Of a DNA stretch of 64,000 bases, positions 18,593-26,245 are shown piece by piece. Source of the stretch: Candidatus Bathyarchaeota archaeon (GTDB taxonomy: Archaea; Thermoproteota; Bathyarchaeia; Bathyarchaeales; Bathycorpusculaceae); assembly GCA_026014665.1 (NCBI GenBank), contig JAOZHX010000034.1, positions 186,001 through 250,000 of the forward strand, given 5' to 3'. A program made the position numbers and the translations under genes. Position 1 is the stretch's first letter. Each line of letters starts with the position of its first letter. Under the pieces are notes generated by a model. It searched no databases and had not been told where the DNA came from. It worked only from the letters and a program-made list of their open reading frames with translations.

Positions 18593-18913
18593 ATGAGAAT
18601 CGTTAAGGTTAAAGATACAAAGTCTTTCCCGAATGCTCATGGGGTTGATGCTAAAAGAATCTATGAAACAAAAGATGCTGAGGTTATCTGTATGGCTTTG
18701 GCGGCTGGTCAGAGCCTTAAGAAGCATACCACGCCTGTGAACGTTTTTTTCTACATTTTAGAGGGCAAAGGTGTTGTTGAGATTGGGGAAGAAGCTCAAG
18801 AAGTGGAGAAGGACATGGTGATTGATAGCCCGAAGGGGATTCCGCATCTTCTTCGAAATACTGGAGACGACGTTTTCAGGTTTCTTGTCGTGAAACTGCC
18901 AAAAACAGCCTAA
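18593..18913 (+). CDS. Small cupin-domain protein
   Basis: A 106-residue single-domain cupin, a beta-barrel often holding a metal. The two cupin motifs are visible as KKHTTPVNVFFYILEGKG and PKGIPHLLRNTGDD, with His residues in both, so metal binding is plausible. Such proteins are isomerases, dioxygenases or binding modules; nothing here selects one. It has no clear operon partner: the R-M genes are divergent upstream and LeuA/CimA follows after 124 bp with its own TATA box. Confidence 0.8.
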   Translation: MRIVKVKDTKSFPNAHGVDAKRIYETKDAEVICMALAAGQSLKKHTTPVNVFFYILEGKGVVEIGEEAQEVEKDMVIDSPKGIPHLLRNTGDDVFRFLVVKLPKTA

Positions 18914-18957
18914 CTAACCACTAAAGCAATAAGCGCCCGAATCAAAACACCATAAAT

Positions 18958-19037
18958 CTTATATCTTCGCAATACGCCTTCAAGAGAGATGTGATTTAGA
19001 ATGGGGTATTGCTTTATTCAACCGCTTCCCTAAGATC
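18958..19037 (+). promoter_or_regulatory. Promoter and possible 10-codon leader ORF of the LeuA/CimA gene
   Basis: A TATA-like CTTATATC (18958-18965) would start transcription near 18985-18992. A mini-ORF ATG 19001 to TAA 19033 (MGYCFIQPLP) then ends 4 bp before the GTG start at 19038. It could couple or regulate translation, though it is not rich in Leu or Ile codons. Confidence 0.35.
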
Positions 19038-20546
19038 GTGAAATTTTTAGACACCACCCTTCGTGATGGTGAACAAACACCTGGCGTATCCTTGGTTCCT
19101 GAAAACAAACTGCGTATAGCCCAGCGGCTAGATGAGCTAGGAGTGGATTTCATCGAGGCTGGATTCGCTGCTGTTTCTGAGGGTGAACTCGAATCCGTAC
19201 GGTTAATCGCCAAGCAGGGTTTACGTGCGCAAATCTACAGCGCGGCAAGGGGCACGATAAACGACATTGACGCTGTTTTGAAAAGCGGCGCTTCAGGCAT
19301 ATGTATGATTATACCTACCTCGGACTTGCACATCGAATGCAAGTTGCGCAAGACACGCGAGCAAGTGCTCAAGGCGACTGAGGAGTGCGTGCAGTATGCC
19401 AAGGCTCACGGGTTAACCGTGGAGCTGTTGGCTGAGGATGCCACCCGCTCAGACTTCAACTACCTATCTAAAGTATTCCAGACCGCCGTTAATGCTGGCG
19501 CAGACAGGCTGGTTCCATGTGACACCGTAGGCATCCTAACGCCTGAGCGCACTGCCGAATTCTTCTCCAAACTAAAAGAAGCCTTCGATGTGCCCATCGG
19601 AGTGCATTGTCACAACGATTTCGGCATGGCGGTCGCCAACAGCGTAGCCGCGCTGGGTGCTGGAGCACAAGAAGCTCACGCCACAGTGAACGGACTTGGC
19701 GAACGCGCAGGAAACGCAGCGATAGAAGAGATTGTAATTACCCTACGGTCACTTTATAAACTGGACCTCAACATCAAAACCGAGCTACTCTACGGAACCT
19801 CACAGTTGGTTTCACGCCTCACAGGGATTCATGTGCAACCTAACAAAGCGGTCGTGGGCGAGAACGCCTTCACCCATGAATCAGGCATCCACACCCAAGG
19901 CTTACTCTCAAACCCCCTCACATACGAGCCCATTACACCCGAACTAGTCGGACGCACACGTCGCCTATCTCCAGGAAAACATTCTGGCTCACACGCCATA
20001 CGCCAAGACCTCCAAAACATGGGATTAATGCCCACAGAGGAGCAGTTCAAAGAGATTTTCCAGCGGATAAAAGAACTCGGTGATAAAGGCAAAACCGTTA
20101 TGGACGCAGACGTTTTGGCTATCGCCGAGAACGTGATGGGTCTTAGCCCAATCAGGCCAATTCAGCTACAAGAAATGACCTTCGTAGGAGGCGACAAAGT
20201 CACAGCAACAGCTTCGGTAAAGCTTAGGTTAAACGGCAAAGATGTCTGGGGTGCAGCGGTAGGCGTCGGACCCGTGGATGCTGCAATTAATGCAGTGAAA
20301 GCAGCCATCGCCGAAGTAGAACCAATAACGCTTGAACAATACAACGTCAAAGCCATCACAGGCGGAACCGATGCCATGGTCGAGGTAGTGGTGCGCATGC
20401 GCAAAGGCAACCGAACCGTCACAGCCATGGGTGTCCGCGAAGACATCGTAAAAGCAAGCATGGAAGCAGTCCTAAGCGGCATGAACGTGCTCACAACAGA
20501 CTACAACCACAAAAACCAAAAGGCAAAACCCCAAACCTCCCCCTAA
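19038..20546 (+). CDS. 2-isopropylmalate synthase / (R)-citramalate synthase family
   Basis: A 502-residue DRE-TIM metallolyase with FLDTTLRDGEQTPG at the N terminus, VHCHNDFGMAVAN and NGLGERAGNA in the barrel and an HESGIHTQG subdomain, followed by a C-terminal LeuA dimer/feedback domain (about 380-490). It condenses acetyl-CoA with 2-oxoisovalerate (LeuA) or pyruvate (CimA). Archaeal paralogs are too similar for me to choose by eye. GTG 19038 is the only start next to the conserved KFLDTTLRD. A threonine deaminase gene at 23 kb offers the alternative 2-oxobutyrate route, which slightly favours LeuA. Confidence 0.88.
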   Translation: MKFLDTTLRDGEQTPGVSLVPENKLRIAQRLDELGVDFIEAGFAAVSEGELESVRLIAKQGLRAQIYSAARGTINDIDAVLKSGASGICMIIPTSDLHIECKLRKTREQVLKATEECVQYAKAHGLTVELLAEDATRSDFNYLSKVFQTAVNAGADRLVPCDTVGILTPERTAEFFSKLKEAFDVPIGVHCHNDFGMAVANSVAALGAGAQEAHATVNGLGERAGNAAIEEIVITLRSLYKLDLNIKTELLYGTSQLVSRLTGIHVQPNKAVVGENAFTHESGIHTQGLLSNPLTYEPITPELVGRTRRLSPGKHSGSHAIRQDLQNMGLMPTEEQFKEIFQRIKELGDKGKTVMDADVLAIAENVMGLSPIRPIQLQEMTFVGGDKVTATASVKLRLNGKDVWGAAVGVGPVDAAINAVKAAIAEVEPITLEQYNVKAITGGTDAMVEVVVRMRKGNRTVTAMGVREDIVKASMEAVLSGMNVLTTDYNHKNQKAKPQTSP

Positions 20547-20605
20547 CGCAGCAGCCAATTTGCATATGCTGCCCTGCTCAATTTAGGTAAAAGTTGCCTG
20601 AAGAA

Positions 20606-20773
20606 TCAGCGGCTTGACTGCGTTGTTTGCGTTTCTTTTTTATCGGATCGTTCTTTAGCTAACAAGTACTCAACAAATTCTAGCATGCTAAGGTTTGCTT
20701 CTTGAGCCCTTCTTTTGAGGTCTCCATGAATTTCTTCGCTGACAGTTATGCATTTGTAGCCTTTTCGAGGCAA
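20606..20773 (-). CDS. Small ribbon-helix-helix-like (CopG/antitoxin type) protein
   Basis: A 55-residue ORF from TTG 20773: MPRKGYKCITVSEEIHGD then LKRRAQEANLSMLEFVEYLL. A short beta strand (KCITVS) followed by two helices is the ribbon-helix-helix pattern of small archaeal repressors and antitoxins. No toxin-like gene is adjacent; a COG1709-type regulator gene lies 95 bp upstream on the same strand. The start lacks a strong Shine-Dalgarno sequence. Likely a DNA-binding dimer; its target is unknown. Confidence 0.55.
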   Translation of the reverse strand: MPRKGYKCITVSEEIHGDLKRRAQEANLSMLEFVEYLLAKERSDKKETQTTQSSR

Positions 20774-20868
20774 CCAGCATTCCCTATTGTTTTACTGTCT
20801 ATTGCAGTATATAATTCGGTTGGTGCCGTATAAAAGGAGCCGTAAAATCAACTCAATACCCTGTATTT

Positions 20869-21639
20869 TTATGCGCTTATTTTCGGCGGCGGACGCACCC
20901 GTTTCTTGCCCAACTTTACTCGCAAAGCTATACGGTAAAGCTTCCGAAGAGACTTCACCAACTGTTCCACGCTGGGTGAGGTGGAGTAAATGAGCGGTAT
21001 CTGCTCATACTCTGCTATACGCATGGCTTCAGCATCAGGTTGAGTTCGGTGGAAAACCACGACGCGCGGTTTGAGGCTACTTACCCGCACAATCATCATT
21101 GGGATTAACCCTGATTCGACGTTTGTAAATATCAGAGCTCGTTCAGTTGTGGCACCAAAAAGCTGCAAATACTCCGAGCCAGAGTAAGCCTCAATCGCCT
21201 TGCGACTATCAATGACTGTGTAACCGTTGATTTCTTTCACATACTTCTCCTTGCAAGCCACAACCTCGCCGCCGATAGCCTTGCATAAGTATTCAACACG
21301 CACCGGAATCGGAAACTCACGTAAATCAACCACCGCCATGCTTGGTGAACTGGTGAGTTTTGCGAATTCTCGAATAAAGCGGCTGCCTTTTTGCTCATCA
21401 ATCTGCAGTAGGGAAAGCACGAACCTACGGATAAATTTGGCCCCGGGACTTTTTCTTCTGCCGCTTTCATAATCACTAACCACAGAGGAAGAGAGCATCA
21501 TAGTTTCTGAGAGGCTCATCTGCGAGACAGCAAAGAGTTCCCGCCATTTACGCATAGTGGCGCCTGGCTTGCTTGAAAGGATGATTTCTCCAGCGATTCT
21601 TCTTGCTAAAACTTCTCTTAAACCAGGCGATACAGACAT
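20869..21639 (-). CDS. Archaeal XRE-type transcriptional regulator (COG1709-like)
   Basis: About 256 residues from ATG 21639, which has AAGGAG 9 bp upstream; an in-frame TTG at 21672 is less likely. The N terminus holds a Cro/C1-type helix-turn-helix (WRELFAVSQMSLSETMMLSSSVVSDYESGRR). The C-terminal domain (about 125-240) is an alpha/beta sensor-like region (GYTVIDSRKAIEAY, TERALIFTNVESGLIPMMIV) with a basic tail KKRVRPPPK. The conserved archaeal family is thought to sense a small ligand; none is known to me. Divergent from the Alba gene, with about 300 bp between them. Confidence 0.75.
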   Translation of the reverse strand: MSVSPGLREVLARRIAGEIILSSKPGATMRKWRELFAVSQMSLSETMMLSSSVVSDYESGRRKSPGAKFIRRFVLSLLQIDEQKGSRFIREFAKLTSSPSMAVVDLREFPIPVRVEYLCKAIGGEVVACKEKYVKEINGYTVIDSRKAIEAYSGSEYLQLFGATTERALIFTNVESGLIPMMIVRVSSLKPRVVVFHRTQPDAEAMRIAEYEQIPLIYSTSPSVEQLVKSLRKLYRIALRVKLGKKRVRPPPKISA

Positions 21640-21826
21640 GGTGCGGTTCTCCTTGCTTGCATCTTCCTTCAAGTTTGAGGTATAAAACTATAACGTTTTT
21701 TTATCTAACAGATCGCTATTGACTCGAAGTTTATATCGTCACAAACGCCAAAAACGTTAAGTTAAGCTGCAAACAAGAGAAATCCTTGTTCATTATTTTG
21801 TTGATATATCGGAATGCTGAATTGCG

Positions 21827-21938
21827 TTTATAAGGAAGTTTTACGTACTAATGCACACCAACGTTCCAAGTCTAAACGTAGACATCAAGAACGTTCTTCC
21901 CTATGCATAGAAACAACCAAAAAAGGAGTGAAAGAAAA
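21827..21938 (+). promoter_or_regulatory. Alba promoter with a possible leaderless 19-codon upstream ORF
   Basis: TTTATAAG at 21827-21834 is a good TATA box, placing the transcript start near 21851-21858. An ORF begins at ATG 21851 and ends at TAG 21910 (19 residues, MHTNVPSLNVDIKNVLPYA), 28 bp before the Alba start, which has its own AGGAGTG site. The uORF may be translated leaderless. Confidence 0.4.
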
Positions 21939-22229
21939 ATGTCTGAAAAAGCTAGTGACGTAATCTTTGTTGGAAACAAACCACCCATGAGCTATGTACT
22001 CGCCATCATAACAGCGTTCTCTTCAGGTGCACAAAAAGAAATCACCCTGAAGGCACGAGGCCAAGCAATAACCACAGCAGTCGACGTTGCGGAAATTACA
22101 AGAAGCCGCTTCATAAAAGACCTCAAAGTTGAAAAAATCGCAATCGGAACCGCAGAGATGCCACCACGAGAAGGCGAAAACAGGTCCAGAATGGTTTCCA
22201 CCATAGAGATAACTCTATCCAAAGCGTAA
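21939..22229 (+). CDS. albA: DNA/RNA-binding chromatin protein Alba
   Basis: A 96-residue Alba with the family signature GNKPPMSYVLAIITAF, the conserved helix region KARGQAITTAVDVAEITRSRF and a C-terminal beta hairpin. Alba dimers coat DNA and RNA and are controlled by lysine acetylation in some archaea. The frame is open upstream to 21903, but AGGAGTG lies about 9 bp before ATG 21939, giving MSEKASDVIFVG, the usual start. A 19-codon ORF lies in the leader. Identity firm. Confidence 0.93.
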   Translation: MSEKASDVIFVGNKPPMSYVLAIITAFSSGAQKEITLKARGQAITTAVDVAEITRSRFIKDLKVEKIAIGTAEMPPREGENRSRMVSTIEITLSKA

Positions 22230-22285
22230 ACCATAAAGGACAAACTGGAACGGAGTTTTTAACTCCTACACAATCTTTTTTGCAC

Positions 22286-23146
22286 TTAAGTTATTGTTTT
22301 TTTGTTTATCCGCTCATCCACCGCTTCGACAATTTTCATGAAGGCCATAGTAGCAGCAGAATCCTTATGCGAAAGAATAAACGGCGTTCCCTTATCTGAA
22401 TCAGCCCCCACTTTGGGGTCTATAGGGATGCTGCCTAAAAAGGGAACCCCTGCCTCCTCAGCCATCTTTTTTCCACCGCCCGATTGAAAAATTTCAATTT
22501 TTTCACCACAACCAGGACAAACGAACCCACTCATGTTTTCCACCACACCGATGATTGGCATGTTGAGTCTTTGGGCAAACGTGATTGCTTTCTTTACTAT
22601 GGCGCTTGAGAGTTCAGAGGGCATGGTTACGATGACAACGCCGTCTATCTCAGGCAGCAACTGTGCGATGCTAAGCGGTTCATCACCTGTTCCAGGGGGC
22701 AAGTCGATGAAGAGAAAATCCAGTTCTCCCCAAACAATATCTGCTAAAAATTGCCGAATTGCACGCATCTTTAGCGGTCCACGCCAAATCGTCGGCATCT
22801 GCTCGGCTAAAAAGAAATCAATCGACATAACCTTCATGCCCAGCGGGCCTTCAACTGGAAAAGCTCCCGGCGGACCAGTTTTTACTTGTTTGCCTTCAAG
22901 CCCAAGAAGCTTTGGAACGCTTGGTCCGTGGATGTCTGCGTCTAGAATGCCTACTTTATTTCCTTTTTGTGCAAAAGCGGTCGCTAGGTTGACGGTTATG
23001 GTGCTTTTGCCAACGCCGCCCTTGCCGCTTATAACTGCGATTTTGTGTTTTATTTTTCCCATGCGCTCTTTGAGGCGCTGCTGCTCATCAGAGGCTTGCT
23101 GCCTGTAGGCTTGAAGCTGCGCCACATTTCTTTCATAGCTGCTCAT
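22286..23146 (-). CDS. apbC: Mrp/NBP35-family ATPase, Fe-S cluster carrier
   Basis: A 286-residue ParA-like P-loop ATPase that carries Fe-S clusters to target proteins. The deviant Walker A GKGGVGKST is near residue 40, the IDLPPGTGDEPLS switch near 145, and the cluster-binding CxxC in FVCPGCGEK near 220. A short helical N-terminal extension (RNVAQLQAYRQQ...) replaces the DUF59 domain of bacterial Mrp. Monocistronic, convergent with Alba and divergent from the threonine deaminase gene. Identity firm. Confidence 0.92.
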   Translation of the reverse strand: MSSYERNVAQLQAYRQQASDEQQRLKERMGKIKHKIAVISGKGGVGKSTITVNLATAFAQKGNKVGILDADIHGPSVPKLLGLEGKQVKTGPPGAFPVEGPLGMKVMSIDFFLAEQMPTIWRGPLKMRAIRQFLADIVWGELDFLFIDLPPGTGDEPLSIAQLLPEIDGVVIVTMPSELSSAIVKKAITFAQRLNMPIIGVVENMSGFVCPGCGEKIEIFQSGGGKKMAEEAGVPFLGSIPIDPKVGADSDKGTPFILSHKDSAATMAFMKIVEAVDERINKKTIT

Positions 23147-23251
23147 AAAAACACCAATTGATAATTTGTTTAAAGAGTTGATTCCTAAGTAAACTAAAAT
23201 AGTTTATGGTGCTTACCTACAAGTAAACCAAATCTTCTAGGCGAGTAAAAC

Positions 23252-24235
23252 ATGGTTACCCTTCAAGACATACAAACTGCGCAAAAAACAATATCGCATT
23301 ATGCAAAGCTAACACCCCTGATTCGTTCCGAATGGCTAAGCAAGCAAAAAAAGGCAGACATATACCTTAAACTAGAAAACATGCAGGAAACCCATTCGTT
23401 CAAAGTTCGCGGCGTCCTAAACAAACTGTTGCACCTGACCGTTGAAGAGAAAGCTAAAGGGGTCGTGACTGCTTCAGCGGGCAATCATGGGCAAGCTGTT
23501 GCTTTCGGCGCTAAAGAGCTTGGTTTTTCAGCAAAAATCGTCGTTCCAACCAACACGCCCCAGGTAAAAGTAGAAGGCATCCGAAAATGGGGCGCTGATC
23601 TTCTGCTGTTTGGCGAAACCTACAGCGAGGCTGAAACCAAAGCTAAACAACTGGCAACTCAAGAAGGGCGGCTTTACATTTCACCCTACAATGACCCTTT
23701 GATTGTGGCCGGGCATGGAACAGTGGGCTTGGAAATTCTCCAAGCACTACCGGCGGTGGACGCCGTTGTGGTTCCTGTGGGTGGAGGCGGCTTAATCGCT
23801 GGCGTAAGCATCGCCGTAAAAAATCTAAAGCCTAAGGTACAAGTTATCGGTGTTCAATCGGAGGCTGTGCCAATCATGTATGAATCGCTAAAGGCAGGTA
23901 GAATTGTCCCACCACACAGACACGAAAACTACACCGTTGCAGAGGGACTCTCAGGCAGCATCGAAGAAGGCTCCATAACCTTTAGTATAGCCCAAAAGAA
24001 CGTCGATAAGGTTATGCTGGTAGAGGAAGAAACCATCAGGCGAGCGGTCTATTTGCTCTACGAAGAGGAGGGGCAAGTTGTCGAGGGTTCAGGCGTTGTC
24101 GGGATTGCTATGCTGCTAGAAAACCCTAAAGTATTCGCTGGAAAAACGGTTGCTTTGGTGGTGACTGGCGGAAACATAGACCATTTGCTGCTCGAATGCA
24201 TTAAAGCAGAACAAAATGCAGCTCAGAGCTTGTAG
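23252..24235 (+). CDS. ilvA: Threonine ammonia-lyase (short, catabolic-type length)
   Basis: A 327-residue fold-type II PLP enzyme that deaminates threonine (or serine) to 2-oxobutyrate (pyruvate). The PLP lysine lies in ETHSFKVRGV (K54 by my count), the phosphate loop is GGGGLIAG and the substrate loop SAGNHGQAVAF. It lacks the C-terminal ACT regulatory domain of long IlvA. With IlvD and LeuA/CimA nearby on the same strand it may feed isoleucine synthesis. Overlaps the convergent adenosine-specific kinase gene by 13 bp at the 3' end. A serine racemase or other fold-II enzyme is a minor alternative. Confidence 0.87.
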   Translation: MVTLQDIQTAQKTISHYAKLTPLIRSEWLSKQKKADIYLKLENMQETHSFKVRGVLNKLLHLTVEEKAKGVVTASAGNHGQAVAFGAKELGFSAKIVVPTNTPQVKVEGIRKWGADLLLFGETYSEAETKAKQLATQEGRLYISPYNDPLIVAGHGTVGLEILQALPAVDAVVVPVGGGGLIAGVSIAVKNLKPKVQVIGVQSEAVPIMYESLKAGRIVPPHRHENYTVAEGLSGSIEEGSITFSIAQKNVDKVMLVEEETIRRAVYLLYEEEGQVVEGSGVVGIAMLLENPKVFAGKTVALVVTGGNIDHLLLECIKAEQNAAQSL

Positions 24236-24705
24236 CCAATTTTCCGCAGAAAATCACGCCGCTCTGTAACGTCCTGGTCGCTTTCTATACCCCTACTCTT
24301 CAATCCATCAACGACGCCTATGATGCCCCTGCCCTGCTCAGTTTCCGCAATCAGCACTTCCAGCGGATTAGCAGTCGCCGCGTAAATCGTGCAAACCTCA
24401 GGCACCTTCTTGATTTTATCAAGCACATTGAGAGGATAGGCGTTTCTAAGATAAATCAGAAAACTGTGGCCACAGCCGATTTCAAACGCCTTCTGGGCTG
24501 CTGAACGACGCAACTCCTCGTCGTTTCCTTCATGCCGAATTAAGCATGGTCCAGAGCTTTCACAGAAGCCTAAGCCAAATTTGATGGCCGGCACAGAATT
24601 AACAAGGGCTTCGTAGAGGTCTTCAGCAGTCTTTATGAAATGAGCCATACCTAATATGACGTTTGCGTCTTTAGGCGGGTCGACTTTAACGGTTTTAAAC
24701 TCCAA
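24223..24705 (-). CDS. Adenosine-specific kinase family protein
   Basis: About 160 residues of the archaeal adenosine-binding family (PAE2307-like), recognised by FKTVKVDPPKDANVILGMAHFI, CESSGPCLIRHEGND and the C-terminal EQGRGIIGVVDG. Structures of relatives bind adenosine or AMP; the kinase role is weakly established. TTG 24705 gives MEFKTVKV, the normal family start, and has AGGGGA 6 bp upstream. ATG 24726 or 24780 are alternatives. A TATA-like TTATATTC about 40 bp upstream would put the transcript start close to these. Soluble; no operon. Confidence 0.75.
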   Translation of the reverse strand: MEFKTVKVDPPKDANVILGMAHFIKTAEDLYEALVNSVPAIKFGLGFCESSGPCLIRHEGNDEELRRSAAQKAFEIGCGHSFLIYLRNAYPLNVLDKIKKVPEVCTIYAATANPLEVLIAETEQGRGIIGVVDGLKSRGIESDQDVTERRDFLRKIGYKL

Positions 24706-24913
24706 ATGGCATCCCCTAAAATGCATAGGTATTTTGAGAATATAACGTTTGATATTTTCTAATGTTAGACATTTGTTCAATAAGAATAATCAGGTAGGCG
24801 GTTTCTTTTTTTGCCTTTGACGACAAGTCTTATATGGTACCTCGTGTTGCTTGTAGACATCGTGCAAGACAATGCTTTTGCACTTTAAACAGTCAGAAGG
24901 AGTTGAAAGTAGA

Positions 24914-25057
24914 GTGGCAGAAAAAGAAATGCATAAGGCAACATGCTCTGAATGTGGTCAAGAATGTGAAGTTCCATTCAAACCCGACCCAAACAGGCCT
25001 GTGTATTGCCGTGAATGCTGGTCCAAGAAACGACCCGCAAGACCCAGACGATACTAA
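24914..25057 (+). CDS. Small CxxC-CxxC zinc-binding protein
   Basis: A 47-residue protein with two zinc knuckles, CSECGQEC and CRECW, separated by EVPFKPDPNRPVY, and an Arg-rich tail (KKRPARPRRY). Such small proteins are common in archaea and may bind RNA; no role is known to me. GTG 24914 is preferred because GAAGGAG lies 11 bp upstream; ATG 24929 (MHKATC) is possible, and the frame is also open from ATG 24872. A TATA-like CTTATATGG at about 24829 drives it. Confidence 0.6.
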   Translation: MAEKEMHKATCSECGQECEVPFKPDPNRPVYCRECWSKKRPARPRRY

Positions 25058-25205
25058 ACCTTATAACCGCTTAATAGAGACCAATCAAGTTCATTTCTAA
25101 TTTTTTATTATTTGTATCAGCCTTGTTTTTGTCAGCACTTTGAGATTTGTGTTTGTTTGGCAAAACCTAAATATCATTGAATGATAACAGAATGGGAAAG
25201 GCAGC

Positions 25206-25279
25206 GGGCCGGTAGTTCAGTTGGTATGAACGCTTGACTTGCACTCAAGAGGTCGGGGGTTCAAATCCCCCCCGGTCCA
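25206..25279 (+). tRNA. tRNA-Ala (anticodon UGC)
   Basis: A complete 74-nt cloverleaf. Acceptor GGGCCGG/CCGGTCC, D arm GTTC/GAAC with the GG pair, anticodon stem CTTGA/TCAAG with loop CTTGCAC (anticodon TGC), and T arm GGGGG-TTCAAAT-CCCCC. Position 3-70 is a G-U wobble, the universal alanine identity element. Discriminator A; CCA not encoded; no intron. A decayed integrase gene lies just downstream. Confidence 0.97.
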
Positions 25280-25336
25280 CTTATACATGCTTTCTAGTGA
25301 TTCCCGGTACTCTGGCGGTTGCTATGTTTAACCTTG

Positions 25337-25925
25337 TTATTTGCGTTTTCTGAAGATATTGTTGCGGTCAAAATCGCATACTTACTCAAAGCCTGATTCT
25401 ACGAGTTTGCAAGCTTCTTCGTCTGGATGTGCTACTTGGATATAACTTCTTCATCTTTGAAGTTTATTAGGTTGAGTGTAGAGTATAATGTTGGGAGGGA
25501 TTTGTGACGGAGGATTATTTTCACAATGTCTCTGGTTTTATAGTATTCCATGGTTGCTTTCCAGTGGCAGAAGGTGTGGAAAGTTATTGTTTGAGTCTTG
25601 AGTGTTGTAGTTTAGCTGCCAATTGGTTGCGTTGTTTGCTATAGCTTCTTCTTGTTAATTCCGCTTTGATGCCGAAGACTGTGGTGGTGTTTTTGGATAT
25701 TGAGTTTAGCGCGTCTACAAGTTTGTTCGAAAGGGGCATGATTCTTGGGTCGCTTCCTTTTTCAGGTGTGATTCTTACGGATTTGCCGAGAAGGTCTCTC
25801 GGTTCATTTGAGTTGCCAGATTTCGGCACATCTTGCGCCTGTCTCTTTGAGCATCTGCAGGTAGGTTGCATTTTTGGATTGCATGCTGCGATTTATTGCT
25901 CCCTAATGTTGATGTTTGTTTTAGA
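25337..25925 (-). pseudogene. Decayed tyrosine recombinase / integrase
   Basis: Reading the minus strand in shifting frames recovers an archaeal XerA-like integrase catalytic domain: IAACNPK, ATYLQMLKETGARCAEIWQLK (then TGA where Trp is expected), KSVRITPEKGSDPRIMPLS, FGIKAELTRRSYSKQRNQLA, ITFHTFCHWKATMEYYKTRDI (the RHxxR box as CHWK), then HPDEEACKLVESGFE, a stop, and VCDFDRNNIFRKRK. At least two nonsense codons and several frameshifts make it nonfunctional. The active-site Arg of FRH is changed to Cys. It points at tRNA-Ala, 58 bp from its 3' end, as expected for a relic of an element inserted at that tRNA. Confidence 0.8.
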
Positions 25926-26004
25926 GAATAATGGTGCAGCCAAAGGATTTTTTCCAATTTAAAGGTAGAATAAAGAAAAATAAAAAAGTGATAATTTATT
26001 TTTT

Positions 26005-26245
26005 TTACAGTCGTTTTCTTAGCATAAGAATTGTTACTGTAAATCCTATCGCGATAGCTATTATTATTGCTGCTGTAGAAAGCGCAAAGTACAATTCAGT
26101 TGGAGGCGACGCTGCTAAAGGCTGCTGTGTCGGTGTTGGTGCGGCATCTGAAACGGTAAATGCGGTTTCTGCATGTGATGGCCAGTATGATTGGGACCCT
26201 GCGAAACTAGCGATTACTGTGTATTTTCCCGGTATGTCTGGTTGC
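26005..26245 (-). pseudogene. Out-of-frame C-terminal anchor of the next gene
   Basis: After the stop at 26214 another minus-strand frame reads QPDIPGKYTVIASFAGSQ, a Pro/Thr linker (DAAPTPTQQP), a membrane helix (STAAIIIAIAIGFTVTI) and a basic end (LRKRL), closing at TAA 26005-26007. This is homologous to the C terminus of the 6722-9367 protein. The switch lies at about 26242-26249 and no long homopolymer is present there. Confidence 0.8.
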
